The notes below the pieces were generated by a model. It was not told the origin of the DNA. It did not search any database and saw nothing but the letters and a program-made list of their open reading frames with translations. The position numbers and the translations under genes were made by a program. Below are positions 20,001 through 27,380 of a stretch of DNA of 64,000 bases, one piece after another. The stretch is from Sulfurospirillum sp. Its GTDB lineage: Bacteria; Campylobacterota; Campylobacteria; Campylobacterales; Sulfurospirillaceae. The number at the start of each line of letters is the position of its first letter. Position 1 is the stretch's first letter. The stretch lies in contig JADGDR010000001.1 of NCBI GenBank assembly GCA_016744795.1, forward strand, positions 310,001 through 374,000, given 5' to 3'.

Positions 20001-21190
20001 CTCTCTGGAGTATTTAAAAAACTAGCTCCCATATTGTCTACACCTGAGGGATAGTTATAGTACATAATGGCTACATTTTTATCTGCATTATCCATTCTTT
20101 TTAATCTAGATATATTTAAAGCTTTATTTGCTATAGCCTCTAATTGTTTTTTTATTGGAAGCATCTCTTTTGTTTTGTTATCTTGAGTTGCTACTATTAA
20201 AGTGTCAGTAAATGCCAGTGTCTCAGGTATGATATACATCATAGGTATCATTGGAAAATCTATTCCATATGGATCTTTTTCCCAATCTTTTTGACTACCT
20301 TTTGCATAATATAAAGCATGCAATATAGGCACATTTAACTCTTCGTACTTCTTTTTTAAATGCTCATGGTCTATTATCATAACTTGAAAATTTATAACAG
20401 CGTCAACTATAGTTTTGTTGTTCTGTCTTAAAAAATTTAACCCAGCAGCATCTTTACCTGTAATATTGACATAAAAAGGTAATGCATAAGCACCATTTTC
20501 TTCAAGATATTTTATAATAGCGTTTATATGTCCTAATGCACCACTAACAACAGAACCCCTATGAAGTCCTATTCCAATTATTGGTTTTTTGTTATTAGCT
20601 AAATCGATATTAAAAAAATCTGTATACTCTTTTAAGTTCTTAAAAACTAAATTAGGGTTTTTGGGATGATATATGCCCTCTTTTGGTAAAATTATTGCCT
20701 TTTCAATATCTTCTTTTGAAATTTTTAAGACATTCATTTTTATATATTTTGACAAATTAATAAAATTTGATTTACCGCCATTTTTCCAATAGCTGTTTAA
20801 ATCTATGTTTTTTTGTAACTCTATGTTTTTTCTATTTGAATTCTCTTCTTCTACAGATATTGGCAAAATAATAATTTTTTCATCACACTTTTTTATGGCT
20901 TCACTAAATCGTTCCAATAAAGAATTCACACTTCTTGCCCCAGCAAGAGAGTCAAACATAACTATTTTATAACTGTTTAGAGTATCAATATATTTAGTTT
21001 TATCTATTTGTGTTTCAAATTTTACATCTACTTCTAAACCATACTCTTTAGCTATTTTTTTAAACGCATATAATTTTGAACTTTGCGAAGGTTTTCCCAT
21101 TGTAGTGCTTATAACAAGTATATCTTTTTTAATATTTGCAAAAAGAGACATTGACAGCAATAACATGAGCAAAAATATTTTTTTTATCAT
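17036..21190 (-). CDS. CobN/Mg-chelatase-H-like protein, secreted and membrane anchored (copy 2)
   Basis: A 1384-residue paralogue of the protein at 9960-13895, with the same plan: signal peptide (KKIFLLMLLLSMSLFA), CobN core (HLGTHGTQEWSPGKERGL, TPPFGLTGTY, NPQSLPTGVNMYGFDPSKVP), and C-terminal TM (YFVLVLILLIMFAGMARELT). The linker before the TM, KVKGQKLEK, is shared exactly by both. It carries an extra segment of about 63 residues (roughly 895-965) missing from copy 1, between GVKP and EIIPYSELKRPRID. I choose the ATG at 21190, with GGAG seven bases ahead, over the GTG at 21196 that overlaps the DUF2149 stop. Fused CobN in B12 synthesis is cytoplasmic, so this exported form is a different function; tetrapyrrole metal removal is the leading idea. 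Confidence 0.85.
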   Translation of the reverse strand: MIKKIFLLMLLLSMSLFANIKKDILVISTTMGKPSQSSKLYAFKKIAKEYGLEVDVKFETQIDKTKYIDTLNSYKIVMFDSLAGARSVNSLLERFSEAIKKCDEKIIILPISVEEENSNRKNIELQKNIDLNSYWKNGGKSNFINLSKYIKMNVLKISKEDIEKAIILPKEGIYHPKNPNLVFKNLKEYTDFFNIDLANNKKPIIGIGLHRGSVVSGALGHINAIIKYLEENGAYALPFYVNITGKDAAGLNFLRQNNKTIVDAVINFQVMIIDHEHLKKKYEELNVPILHALYYAKGSQKDWEKDPYGIDFPMIPMMYIIPETLAFTDTLIVATQDNKTKEMLPIKKQLEAIANKALNISRLKRMDNADKNVAIMYYNYPSGVDNMGASFLNTPESLELIFKEFVKHGYTTKENNATYIRKKATQGLKVMYSVNLYEESKKMLKEDSAALFPYEDYIKEFNKLPVDTRTNMIKFWGYPLESKMLIYKDKKWYFLVPRMKIGNIVVMPQPRRAEREDSIWAKNLDINRDDASLWHNPTVSIGHSYLASYLWARNQFKADAIVHLGTHGTQEWSPGKERGLRVGDDALSVLGDVPIIYPYITNNLAEAIQAKRRGRATLISHQTPPFGLTGTYKELSEIMDLINQYKSVDDGMLKTQLKTSITKITAKINIDKDVQYTSIMIKDDFENYLSKVEDYILGTSKQAMPLGMHTFGTYPKEEHLISTVMQMVGSEFISKVEGDEKYFAKNYKDFNSSKTYKLIKNYVIDEKDLKTVNDEEIKAYLRVALKYKYSFINTKEMKNFMRALNGEYIEGGVGGDSIRNPQSLPTGVNMYGFDPSKVPTKAAYKTGSKLMKDFIQNYYAQHQRYPKKLTFNLWSLETMRHYGVLESQILYAMGVKPIWNETGISNKFIQNIVKQKLERFMPSGIAQWLAQIVTIGRIRFVLDLTPDDWLEKLKKMINHAYVVNKGQVDDVEIIPYSELKRPRIDVVISATGLYRDTFPQAMQLIAKAVEKISALKEKNNYLRDNSLALEEKLSKNKDINASEAKYLSTIRIFSNKTGDYGSGVDDIDDTGRWTDDKRISQNYVQKLGYYFGSDSSRWSEKRVNLDLYSKNLSGTEAIIFSRTSNLYGLLTSDDPFEYFGSIAMAVRNIDGKAPKTYIANLRDPKDAKIESTGEFLSKELRGRYFHPKWIKEMKAEGYSGTTAIQDIMNNFWGWQVVDPNVVRDDQWQEFVEIYVNDKYDLNIQEWFKSLNADAYARIVQKMLEANRKGYFKTDEETLKKLVELYKELETKHSISKNYNEKFKKFVNDKAIGFGLMSVSGKIVNKALPKIKKQVVNKPPKVKGQKLEKVQKQKSKKDNTDYFVLVLILLIMFAGMARELTKKEQ

Positions 21191-21192
21191 TA

Positions 21193-21513
21193 TCACTCTC
21201 CTTTTTTATCTTCAGGAATATAAACCATACTTCCATCTTTCATCTTGTAGGCAACGCCCGCTTTTACACCTTCACCCTCACCTATTTTTCCATTTGATTT
21301 GTATTTGGTTAATTTTTTACCTTTTTTAATAATAACTTCCATATTTTTTTTTCCTGCATTTTTAACAACTGTTACATCCTCGCTGTTAAAAGGATTCAAT
21401 GGATTTTGAGCAATAGATATCAAAAGCGCAGCAATAATTACTAAAAATACATCTATTAGATTAACTGCTGAGAGTATAGGATTTAAAGACTCATCATCAT
21501 GAAGAAGTTTCAT
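21193..21513 (-). CDS. DUF2149 protein, ExbD-like partner
   Basis: A 106-residue protein with one N-terminal TM helix (about residues 17-36, NLIDVFLVIIAALLISIAQNP) and a hydrophilic periplasmic part. The 'N-L-I-D-V-F' start of the helix, with an aspartate in the membrane segment, recalls ExbD's proton-binding aspartate. DUF2149 genes are regularly paired with MotA/TolQ/ExbB-like genes beside CobN-like genes, as in the hmu locus. Here it overlaps the ExbB-like stop by four bases and is followed at once by the CobN-like gene, a clear translational chain. It probably forms the motor that drives CobN copy 2 or a receptor. Confidence 0.82.
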   Translation of the reverse strand: MKLLHDDESLNPILSAVNLIDVFLVIIAALLISIAQNPLNPFNSEDVTVVKNAGKKNMEVIIKKGKKLTKYKSNGKIGEGEGVKAGVAYKMKDGSMVYIPEDKKGE

Positions 21514-22001
21514 TTTTTAACTCTTGCTAAATAATCCGTTATCTCCGTTGCATACCATCTTTTTCTAACAGTAGTAATCCAGTATGTAATAGAAGCTGTA
21601 ATTAAAGCAAATATAACCCCACCAAAAGCTATAATTAGATTTTCACTAATACCTTGAATATTCCCACTTGCAAGTGCTTTTAGAGCTGGTCCCATAGGAA
21701 TCATAGTAGCAACAAGTCCTAACATAGGAGAAATTCTTGTCACAACAGAAGTGTTTTCTAGCTTTTTATATGCAAATATTTCCATAGCATCAATGCTATC
21801 AATACTCTTTTTTATTCCATAATTAAAAACTGGATAACCTTTTGCCTTTAACTCTATATTTTGTTTTCTAATATAAATCTGAGTAAAAAATACACCTAAT
21901 TGAAAGATGGAATAGATAAACATAACAATAATCAATATCAATACAGGAACAAGAAAAACAACAGAAACCTCATATAGTATAGCTTCAATAAAACTTAACA
22001 T
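21510..22001 (-). CDS. MotA/TolQ/ExbB-family proton channel of the CobN locus
   Basis: First gene of the minus-strand uptake locus. The 163-residue protein has a TM helix at about 12-34 and two more in the C-terminal half, with the family motif RISPMLGLVATMIPMGPAL and a final helix in 'LIIAFGGVIFALITASITYW'. It is the partner of DUF2149, with an ATGA overlap (21510-21513). Distinct from the ExbB at 5683-6186. In the Bacteroidetes hmu locus the equivalent pair sits with HmuS. The role is likely conversion of the proton gradient into work on periplasmic or outer membrane partners. Confidence 0.87.
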   Translation of the reverse strand: MLSFIEAILYEVSVVFLVPVLILIIVMFIYSIFQLGVFFTQIYIRKQNIELKAKGYPVFNYGIKKSIDSIDAMEIFAYKKLENTSVVTRISPMLGLVATMIPMGPALKALASGNIQGISENLIIAFGGVIFALITASITYWITTVRKRWYATEITDYLARVKK

Positions 22002-22027
22002 TTAAATCCTTAAAAAAAATTTAGGAT

Positions 22028-22076
22028 ATTATAAATCAATTTCTTTTAAACTTTGCTGATATTGATAATTATTACT
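22028..22076 (-). promoter_or_regulatory. Fur-box promoter of the CobN/TonB uptake operon
   Basis: GATATTGATAATTATTACT at 22058-22076 matches 15 of 19 bases of the Fur consensus. On the minus strand a TATAAT -10 box lies at 22033-22028, and the Fur box sits over or just upstream of the -35 region. The first gene starts at 22001 behind AAGGAT. This gives the operon a second iron-responsive control point beside that at 15883-15901. Confidence 0.7.
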
Positions 22077-22082
22077 AAATGA

Positions 22083-22667
22083 CTAAATGCTTGCTACTCC
22101 ACAAAAACGTTCATTTGTTCCATCTCTACGAAACGAAAAATAATTTTTATCACAACAAGTACAGGTAGAGAAAACTTCCACATTTTTTAAGTTTTTTTTG
22201 TTTAATTCAATTAAGTCAAGATATATTTTGCCCTCTTCTTTACATGTAAACTCTTCAAAGCCTTTTACTACTTCTAATCCAACTTCATAACAACACTTTT
22301 TAATTGATGGACCAAAAATTATATGTATATCTTCTTGTTTACATGTAAACTCTTCTACCATCTTTTTTATTGTTTTTTTAACTATATCTTTATATGAACC
22401 AACTCTTCCTGCATGAGCCACCCCAACTGCTCCTCTAACTTCATCAATCAAGATGACAGGTATGCAATCAGCTACAACTACACATAAAGCTACGTCTTTG
22501 TCAGTAGTAATCAAAGCATCACACTCTTTAATTAAACTATTTTTATTCACAACTTCTATTCTATCACTATGAATTTGTTTCATAAAAATTAGTTTTTTAC
22601 TCCCAACTTTTTTTTGCAATTTATCTCTATCAGTTCCAATAAATCTATCTGTAAAAAAGTAATTCAT
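22083..22667 (-). CDS. pgeF: PgeF/YfiH family (multicopper polyphenol oxidase-like, purine or peptidoglycan-editing) protein
   Basis: A cytoplasmic 194-residue protein of the YfiH/PgeF (DUF152) family, which hydrolyses mis-incorporated muramyl intermediates or purine nucleosides. Family segments seen: CDALITTDKDVALCVVVADCIPVIL, VAHAGRVGSYKDIV and FGPSIKKCCYEV. The usual AHAGWRG motif reads AHAGRVG here, and the protein is about 40-50 residues shorter than E. coli YfiH. Its sequence contains the hexapeptide EEFTCK twice, each encoded across a TTTACATGTAAA palindrome. It lies one base after the ribE stop, so ribE-pgeF are co-transcribed. Confidence 0.85.
   Translation of the reverse strand: MNYFFTDRFIGTDRDKLQKKVGSKKLIFMKQIHSDRIEVVNKNSLIKECDALITTDKDVALCVVVADCIPVILIDEVRGAVGVAHAGRVGSYKDIVKKTIKKMVEEFTCKQEDIHIIFGPSIKKCCYEVGLEVVKGFEEFTCKEEGKIYLDLIELNKKNLKNVEVFSTCTCCDKNYFSFRRDGTNERFCGVASI
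22239..22250. repeat. Dispersed palindrome TTTACATGTAAA (in pgeF)
   Basis: A perfect 12-bp palindrome inside pgeF, coding for F-T-C-K. Part of a family of at least 17 TACATGTA-centred copies in this window. Confidence 0.75.
22338..22349. repeat. Dispersed palindrome TTTACATGTAAA (second copy in pgeF)
   Basis: A perfect copy extended to 14 bp (G...C) at 22337-22350. It codes for the same F-T-C-K as the copy 99 bases away, in the same reading frame. Confidence 0.75.
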
Positions 22668-22668
22668 A

Positions 22669-23277
22669 TTAGTAAAGAGACATTATTTTATCTACACTAT
22701 CCCAGCTTATATCTTTTTTTTCTTTGAACATATGATATACATATCTAGCAAACATATCAGTCTCTATATTGACCTTGCGTCCAACGCTATATTCACTAAA
22801 AATAGTCTGTTTTAAAGTGTGGTTTATGATAGTCAGCCTGAACTCATTATCTTTGACATCATTGAGTGTAAAACTAACACCATCTATTGCTATGCTTCCT
22901 TTTGGAATAATAAACTTACTAAACTCTTTTGGTAAACTTATTACCATATCAGTAGCATTTTGATTTTTTTTAATTGATTTGATTATGCCTAAACAATCGA
23001 CATGTCCTTGAACTATATGACCTTCAAGTCTATCACCTATTGCCATAGCTGGTTCTATATGAACCCTTTTTTTTAGATTTTCAACAGCTATTGTTTCTCG
23101 TGTTTCAGCTGAAAGCTCAACTGTAAAAGTACTATTCGATAATTTAACAACAGTTAAACACACACCATTTGTTGCTATACTATCACCTATCTTTGGCCTA
23201 TAATCTGCCTTTAACGTCAAATAGCTATTTGAGTAGTCAACTACTTGAGCAAACTCTCTAATCAATCCCGTAAACAT
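22669..23277 (-). CDS. ribE: Riboflavin synthase alpha chain
   Basis: It converts two 6,7-dimethyl-8-ribityllumazine molecules to riboflavin and the pyrimidine precursor. The 202-residue protein begins with the family-typical MFTGLI, so the ATG at 23277 is preferred over the TTG at 23280. Two lumazine-binding repeats are seen: one with IATNGVCLTV and GHIVQGHVDC (residues about 1-90), one with GSIAIDGVSFTLN (about 95-190). The AAGAGGA ribosome site overlaps the end of a TTTACATGTAAA copy at 23289-23300. It heads a two-gene unit with pgeF and is divergent from the chemoreceptor gene. Confidence 0.95.
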   Translation of the reverse strand: MFTGLIREFAQVVDYSNSYLTLKADYRPKIGDSIATNGVCLTVVKLSNSTFTVELSAETRETIAVENLKKRVHIEPAMAIGDRLEGHIVQGHVDCLGIIKSIKKNQNATDMVISLPKEFSKFIIPKGSIAIDGVSFTLNDVKDNEFRLTIINHTLKQTIFSEYSVGRKVNIETDMFARYVYHMFKEKKDISWDSVDKIMSLY

Positions 23278-23288
23278 CAATATTCCTC

Positions 23289-23300
23289 TTTACATGTAAA
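23289..23300. repeat. Dispersed palindrome TTTACATGTAAA (upstream of ribE)
   Basis: A perfect intergenic copy whose last bases run into the ribE ribosome binding site. Confidence 0.75.
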
Positions 23301-23373
23301 ACTTGATTATAACATCTTTAAGCTGATATAGCATACAATAAAGAAGTATAACTTTTACTTATAAGGATTAGTA

Positions 23374-25326
23374 ATGAAAAATTTAAGTATTTCTAATAAA
23401 ATTCATCTACCTCTAATATCTGCTATTGTTATTGGGATGTTTCTTATTTTAGTTTCTGCTTTTAATAGTTTGGATAAAATTGAAAAAGATGTCTATACTA
23501 CGGAACAAGCAACTCTCAGCGTATACCTAAAAAATCAACTCGCTTCAAAATATGATATTGGGTTAACTAATGCGATAAATATATCTTCAAACTATAATGT
23601 TATAAAAGCTTTAGAGAGTAACAATAAAAAACTTGCCATATCAGGACTTGGAAAGCTAATTAAAACATATAAAGAGAGTACGCCATATAAAAATATCAAA
23701 ATTCATATCCATACGAAAGATGTAAAAAGTTTTTTAAGGCAGTGGAAACCGAAAAAAAATGGAGATGATTTATCTGGATTTAGGCATACAATTAACAGAG
23801 TTAAAGCTACTCAAAAACCATTAGTTGCCATTGAACTTGGTCGTGCAGGAATGGTTATTCGTGGTATTGCTCCTATTATCAAAGAGAATAACTATTTAGG
23901 TTCTGTCGAATTTATGCAAGGTTTTAACTCTATTGTAAAAGCAGCAAAAAAAGATATTGATGCTGATGTATTAGTTCTTATGGATAAATCTCAATTAAAA
24001 ACGGCAACACTATTAAACAAAGCACCTAGTGCAAAAAACTCTGTTTTAGCACAAAAAAAAGATATAACAAATATGAATCTTTTTAATGATATAAAAGATA
24101 TAGACTTGTCCTTAATGGGTCAATCTTTTAAATCAGATCATTTCTTCATAATAAAAAAAGAATTAAAAGATTTTCAGGGTAATAGAGTTGGTGAAATTTT
24201 AATTGCCGATAATATCTCACATATAGAAATTGCTTTAAAAGAAGCAGAATCTGGAATGATTCAACAAATTATCATTATGGCTCTTATAGATATATTTATT
24301 GTTATTATGCTTATTATAGTGATGAGAAAAACTGTTAGTGCTCCACTTATAGAACTAAAAAGTAAAGCTGAAGAATTAGCTTCAGGAGAAGGAAATTTAA
24401 CGCACCAAATAAAAGTAAAAAGTAATGATGAAATAGGTCAAACCTCGATGCAATTCAATAATTTTATTGATAAAGTTCGAGATATTATTTCTATAGCAAA
24501 ATCTTCGAGTAATGAAAATGCTTCTGTTGCAGGAGAGTTATCAGCAACTGCTCTTGAAGTTGGCAAAAGAGCAGAAGCAACATCTACTTTAATGGACGAG
24601 ACAAATTCAATGTCCCAAAGCATAAAAGAAGAGCTAAAATCCTCTTTAATTGAAGCAAAAAAATCAAAAGTTGAAATTGAAGACGCAAATAAAAAACTTG
24701 ATGTAGCAAGAGAACAGATACTAAAAATGGCAAATGCCGTACAAAAAAGTGCAAATACAGAAATAGAATTAGCTCATAAAATAACTCAACTAAGTAGTGA
24801 TACTGAACAAGTCAAAGATGTACTTACTGTTATATCAGATATTGCAGACCAAACAAACTTACTTGCACTAAATGCAGCCATAGAGGCAGCACGAGCAGGA
24901 GAACATGGTCGAGGATTTGCCGTTGTTGCTGATGAAGTAAGAAAACTTGCAGAGAGAACACAAAAAAGCTTAGCAGAAATTAATGCAACTATAAACGTAG
25001 TAGTTCAATCAATTTCAGATGCAAGTGAACAAATGAACGCAAACTCAAAAGATATGGAAAAACTAATAGGTTCAGCATCCCAAGTAGAAACAAATATCAA
25101 TGAAACTTCACATATAATGAATGATGCTACCTTATCAAGTGAAAAAACTGTCCAAGACTACATTGCAACAGGTAAAAATATTGATGGTATAGTTAAAAAA
25201 ATAGAAAATGCTACACAAAATACATCATCTAATTTAAGAAGTATTGAAGAGATAAGCAGCGCATCTGAACATTTAAATTCACTTACAGAAGAACTTAATA
25301 ACGTTCTAGGTAAATTTAAAACTTAA
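23374..25326 (+). CDS. Methyl-accepting chemotaxis protein with Cache-type periplasmic sensor
   Basis: A 650-residue chemoreceptor. TM1 is near residues 13-31; the periplasmic domain runs to about 300 and contains '[15 protein letters not shown]' and '[13 protein letters not shown]' features of Cache-type sensors; TM2 is near 303-321 ([19 protein letters not shown]); a HAMP domain follows (about 325-380). The conserved signalling hairpin, with [20 protein letters not shown], lies at about 494-515. There is no CheB/CheR tethering pentapeptide at the C-terminus. Monocistronic, with its own ribosome site and a hairpin terminator after the stop. The ligand is unknown. Confidence 0.93.
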   Translation: MKNLSISNKIHLPLISAIVIGMFLILVSAFNSLDKIEKDVYTTEQATLSVYLKNQLASKYDIGLTNAINISSNYNVIKALESNNKKLAISGLGKLIKTYKESTPYKNIKIHIHTKDVKSFLRQWKPKKNGDDLSGFRHTINRVKATQKPLVAIELGRAGMVIRGIAPIIKENNYLGSVEFMQGFNSIVKAAKKDIDADVLVLMDKSQLKTATLLNKAPSAKNSVLAQKKDITNMNLFNDIKDIDLSLMGQSFKSDHFFIIKKELKDFQGNRVGEILIADNISHIEIALKEAESGMIQQIIIMALIDIFIVIMLIIVMRKTVSAPLIELKSKAEELASGEGNLTHQIKVKSNDEIGQTSMQFNNFIDKVRDIISIAKSSSNENASVAGELSATALEVGKRAEATSTLMDETNSMSQSIKEELKSSLIEAKKSKVEIEDANKKLDVAREQILKMANAVQKSANTEIELAHKITQLSSDTEQVKDVLTVISDIADQTNLLALNAAIEAARAGEHGRGFAVVADEVRKLAERTQKSLAEINATINVVVQSISDASEQMNANSKDMEKLIGSASQVETNINETSHIMNDATLSSEKTVQDYIATGKNIDGIVKKIENATQNTSSNLRSIEEISSASEHLNSLTEELNNVLGKFKT

Positions 25327-25358
25327 AAACCTATAAAACAGCATTTATAGTATCTATG

Positions 25359-25396
25359 CTAGTGGTGTGTTTAATCACAACTAGTATGGGTTTTTT
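25359..25396 (+). terminator. Rho-independent terminator of the chemoreceptor gene
   Basis: A hairpin of CTAGT/ACTAG and TGTG/CACA arms with a two-base GG bulge and TTTAAT loop, followed by TATGGG and a run of six T at 25391-25396. Confidence 0.6.
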
Positions 25397-25465
25397 ACTT
25401 TCATTTTTGGTTGATTAGAAGCATAAAAAGAGTATAATGATAGCATAATATATTTAAGGAATTTT

Positions 25466-27334
25466 ATGAAATATGATGTTATCGTAGTTGGTGGCGGACA
25501 TGCCGGCATAGAAGCAGCACTAACCTGTGCTAGAAGCGATAAAAAAACACTACTAATAACTATACTAGCAGAACAAATAGGAGCTACTAGCTGCAACCCT
25601 GCAGTTGGAGGACTTGCAAAAGGTCATCTTGTAAAAGAGCTTGATGCTCTTGGCGGTCAAATGGGACTTGCAACTGACATAAACGGAATCCAATACAGAA
25701 TCCTAAACCAATCAAAAGGTCCAGCAGTAAGAGGAAGTCGAGCCCAGATTGATATGGACAAATACCGAGTCTATATGAGAAACCTAATATTAAATAGCGA
25801 TAATCTTGACGTTGCCCAAGAGATAGCAGAAGAGATAACAACAAAAGATGGAGAAGTTACTGGAATAATTACTCATCTTAAAAATCATTATCATGCAAAA
25901 AAAGTCATCCTTACAACAGGTACATTTTTAAAAGGACTTATCCATATAGGCGAACAAAAACAAGAAGCTGGTCGTGTTGGTGAGTTCCCTGCAAACAAAC
26001 TCTCAGACTCTATGTCTGCTTTGGGACTAGATATGGGAAGGCTAAAAACTGGAACGTGCGCAAGAGTAGATGCAAAAAGCATAGACTTTAGCAAAATGGA
26101 GATACAAGCTGGAGATAACGACCCTATACCATTTAGTTTTAGAACAGATAGAGAAAGTTTTAATCCAAAACAACTTCCATGTTATATTACATATACAAAT
26201 GAAAATACCCATCAAATCATTGAAAATAACTTTCATAGAGCACCTTTATTTACTGGTCAAATAGAGGGAACTGGTCCTAGGTACTGCCCTAGTATTGAAG
26301 ATAAAATAAATAGATTTAGAGACAAAGATAGGCATCATCTTTTTGTAGAACCTCAGACACTTGAAGCTACTGAATATTACGTAAATGGACTCTCAACTTC
26401 TCTTCCACCTGAAGCTCAATTAGATATGCTACACTCCATTGTAGGTTTTGAAAATGCAAAAATAGTCAGATATGGCTACGCCATAGAGTATGACTATGTA
26501 AACCCAACAGATTTAACTCATACGCTAGAGACTAAAAAAGTAAATGGTTTATATTGCGCCGGACAGATAAATGGAACAACAGGCTACGAAGAAGCAGCAG
26601 CACAAGGTTTAATGGCAGGGATTAATGCAGTATTGAGCATAAATGATGAAGAACCTTTTATACTTAGACGTGATGAAGCATATATTGGTGTTCTTATTGA
26701 TGATTTAGTTACTAAAGGAACAAAAGAACCATACCGTATGTTTACAAGCCGTGCAGAATATAGATTGCTCCTTAGAGAAGATAATGCAGACCTCAGACTT
26801 AGTCCTTATGGGTATAAATTAGGTCTTATAGATGAAAAAGCTCATGCTAAAGTAATACTAAAAAAAGAGCAACTTAAATTAGGATTAGCGTATCTTGAAG
26901 AGACTTTTTTAACTCCTTCAAAAGAAAATATCGCATATTTAAAAGAACTTGGTGAAGAAAAAATAGTAGATAAAATGTCTTTGCAAAAAATAGTAGCAAG
27001 AAAAAACTTCACTATAGAAAAATTAGAAAAATTATCACAAATGATAAAAAACTTTACACCTGAAACAAAAGAACAGATTTTAGTAGAGGCAAAATACAAA
27101 AACTATATAGAAAAACAAAAAGCTCAAATAGACAAGATGAAAGAGATGCTAAACGTAAAAATCCCACCTATGATGGACTTTAGCTCTATTTCAGGACTAA
27201 GTAATGAAGTAGTAGAAAAACTACAAAAGTTCACTCCTCCTACTCTATTCGCCGCTAGTGAAATCTCAGGAATGACACCAGCTGCTATAGATATTCTTCA
27301 TATATACATCAAAATGAGTCACAGAAAAAAATAA
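25466..27334 (+). CDS. mnmG: tRNA uridine 5-carboxymethylaminomethyl modification enzyme MnmG (GidA)
   Basis: A 622-residue FAD enzyme that, with MnmE, modifies the wobble uridine of tRNAs. The N-terminal dinucleotide-binding motif [17 protein letters not shown] and the [15 protein letters not shown] block are diagnostic. The middle holds GRVGEFPA and TGTCARVD motifs, and the C-terminal helical domain (about 540-622) is the MnmE and tRNA binding region. Length matches the family. Stands alone on the plus strand between a terminator and a convergent kinase gene. Confidence 0.97.
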   Translation: MKYDVIVVGGGHAGIEAALTCARSDKKTLLITILAEQIGATSCNPAVGGLAKGHLVKELDALGGQMGLATDINGIQYRILNQSKGPAVRGSRAQIDMDKYRVYMRNLILNSDNLDVAQEIAEEITTKDGEVTGIITHLKNHYHAKKVILTTGTFLKGLIHIGEQKQEAGRVGEFPANKLSDSMSALGLDMGRLKTGTCARVDAKSIDFSKMEIQAGDNDPIPFSFRTDRESFNPKQLPCYITYTNENTHQIIENNFHRAPLFTGQIEGTGPRYCPSIEDKINRFRDKDRHHLFVEPQTLEATEYYVNGLSTSLPPEAQLDMLHSIVGFENAKIVRYGYAIEYDYVNPTDLTHTLETKKVNGLYCAGQINGTTGYEEAAAQGLMAGINAVLSINDEEPFILRRDEAYIGVLIDDLVTKGTKEPYRMFTSRAEYRLLLREDNADLRLSPYGYKLGLIDEKAHAKVILKKEQLKLGLAYLEETFLTPSKENIAYLKELGEEKIVDKMSLQKIVARKNFTIEKLEKLSQMIKNFTPETKEQILVEAKYKNYIEKQKAQIDKMKEMLNVKIPPMMDFSSISGLSNEVVEKLQKFTPPTLFAASEISGMTPAAIDILHIYIKMSHRKK

Positions 27335-27343
27335 ATTTTAACC

Positions 27344-27375
27344 TTTACATGTAAAGTATTTTCCTTTACATGTAG
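27344..27375. repeat. Pair of TTTACATGTA palindromes between convergent genes
   Basis: TTTACATGTAAA at 27344-27355 (14 bp with flanking C/G) is followed by TTTACATGTA at 27365-27374. The two copies are 21 bases apart in the gap between mnmG and the kinase gene. They are able to pair with themselves or each other but have no T-run, so a terminator role is uncertain. Confidence 0.7.
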
Positions 27376-27380
27376 AGAAC

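Noticed and set aside
9960-21190. The CobN-like genes as cobalamin biosynthesis cobaltochelatase
   Set aside because: Both proteins have signal peptides and a C-terminal TM helix, and no other cobalamin genes occur in this window. Their neighbours are uptake genes.
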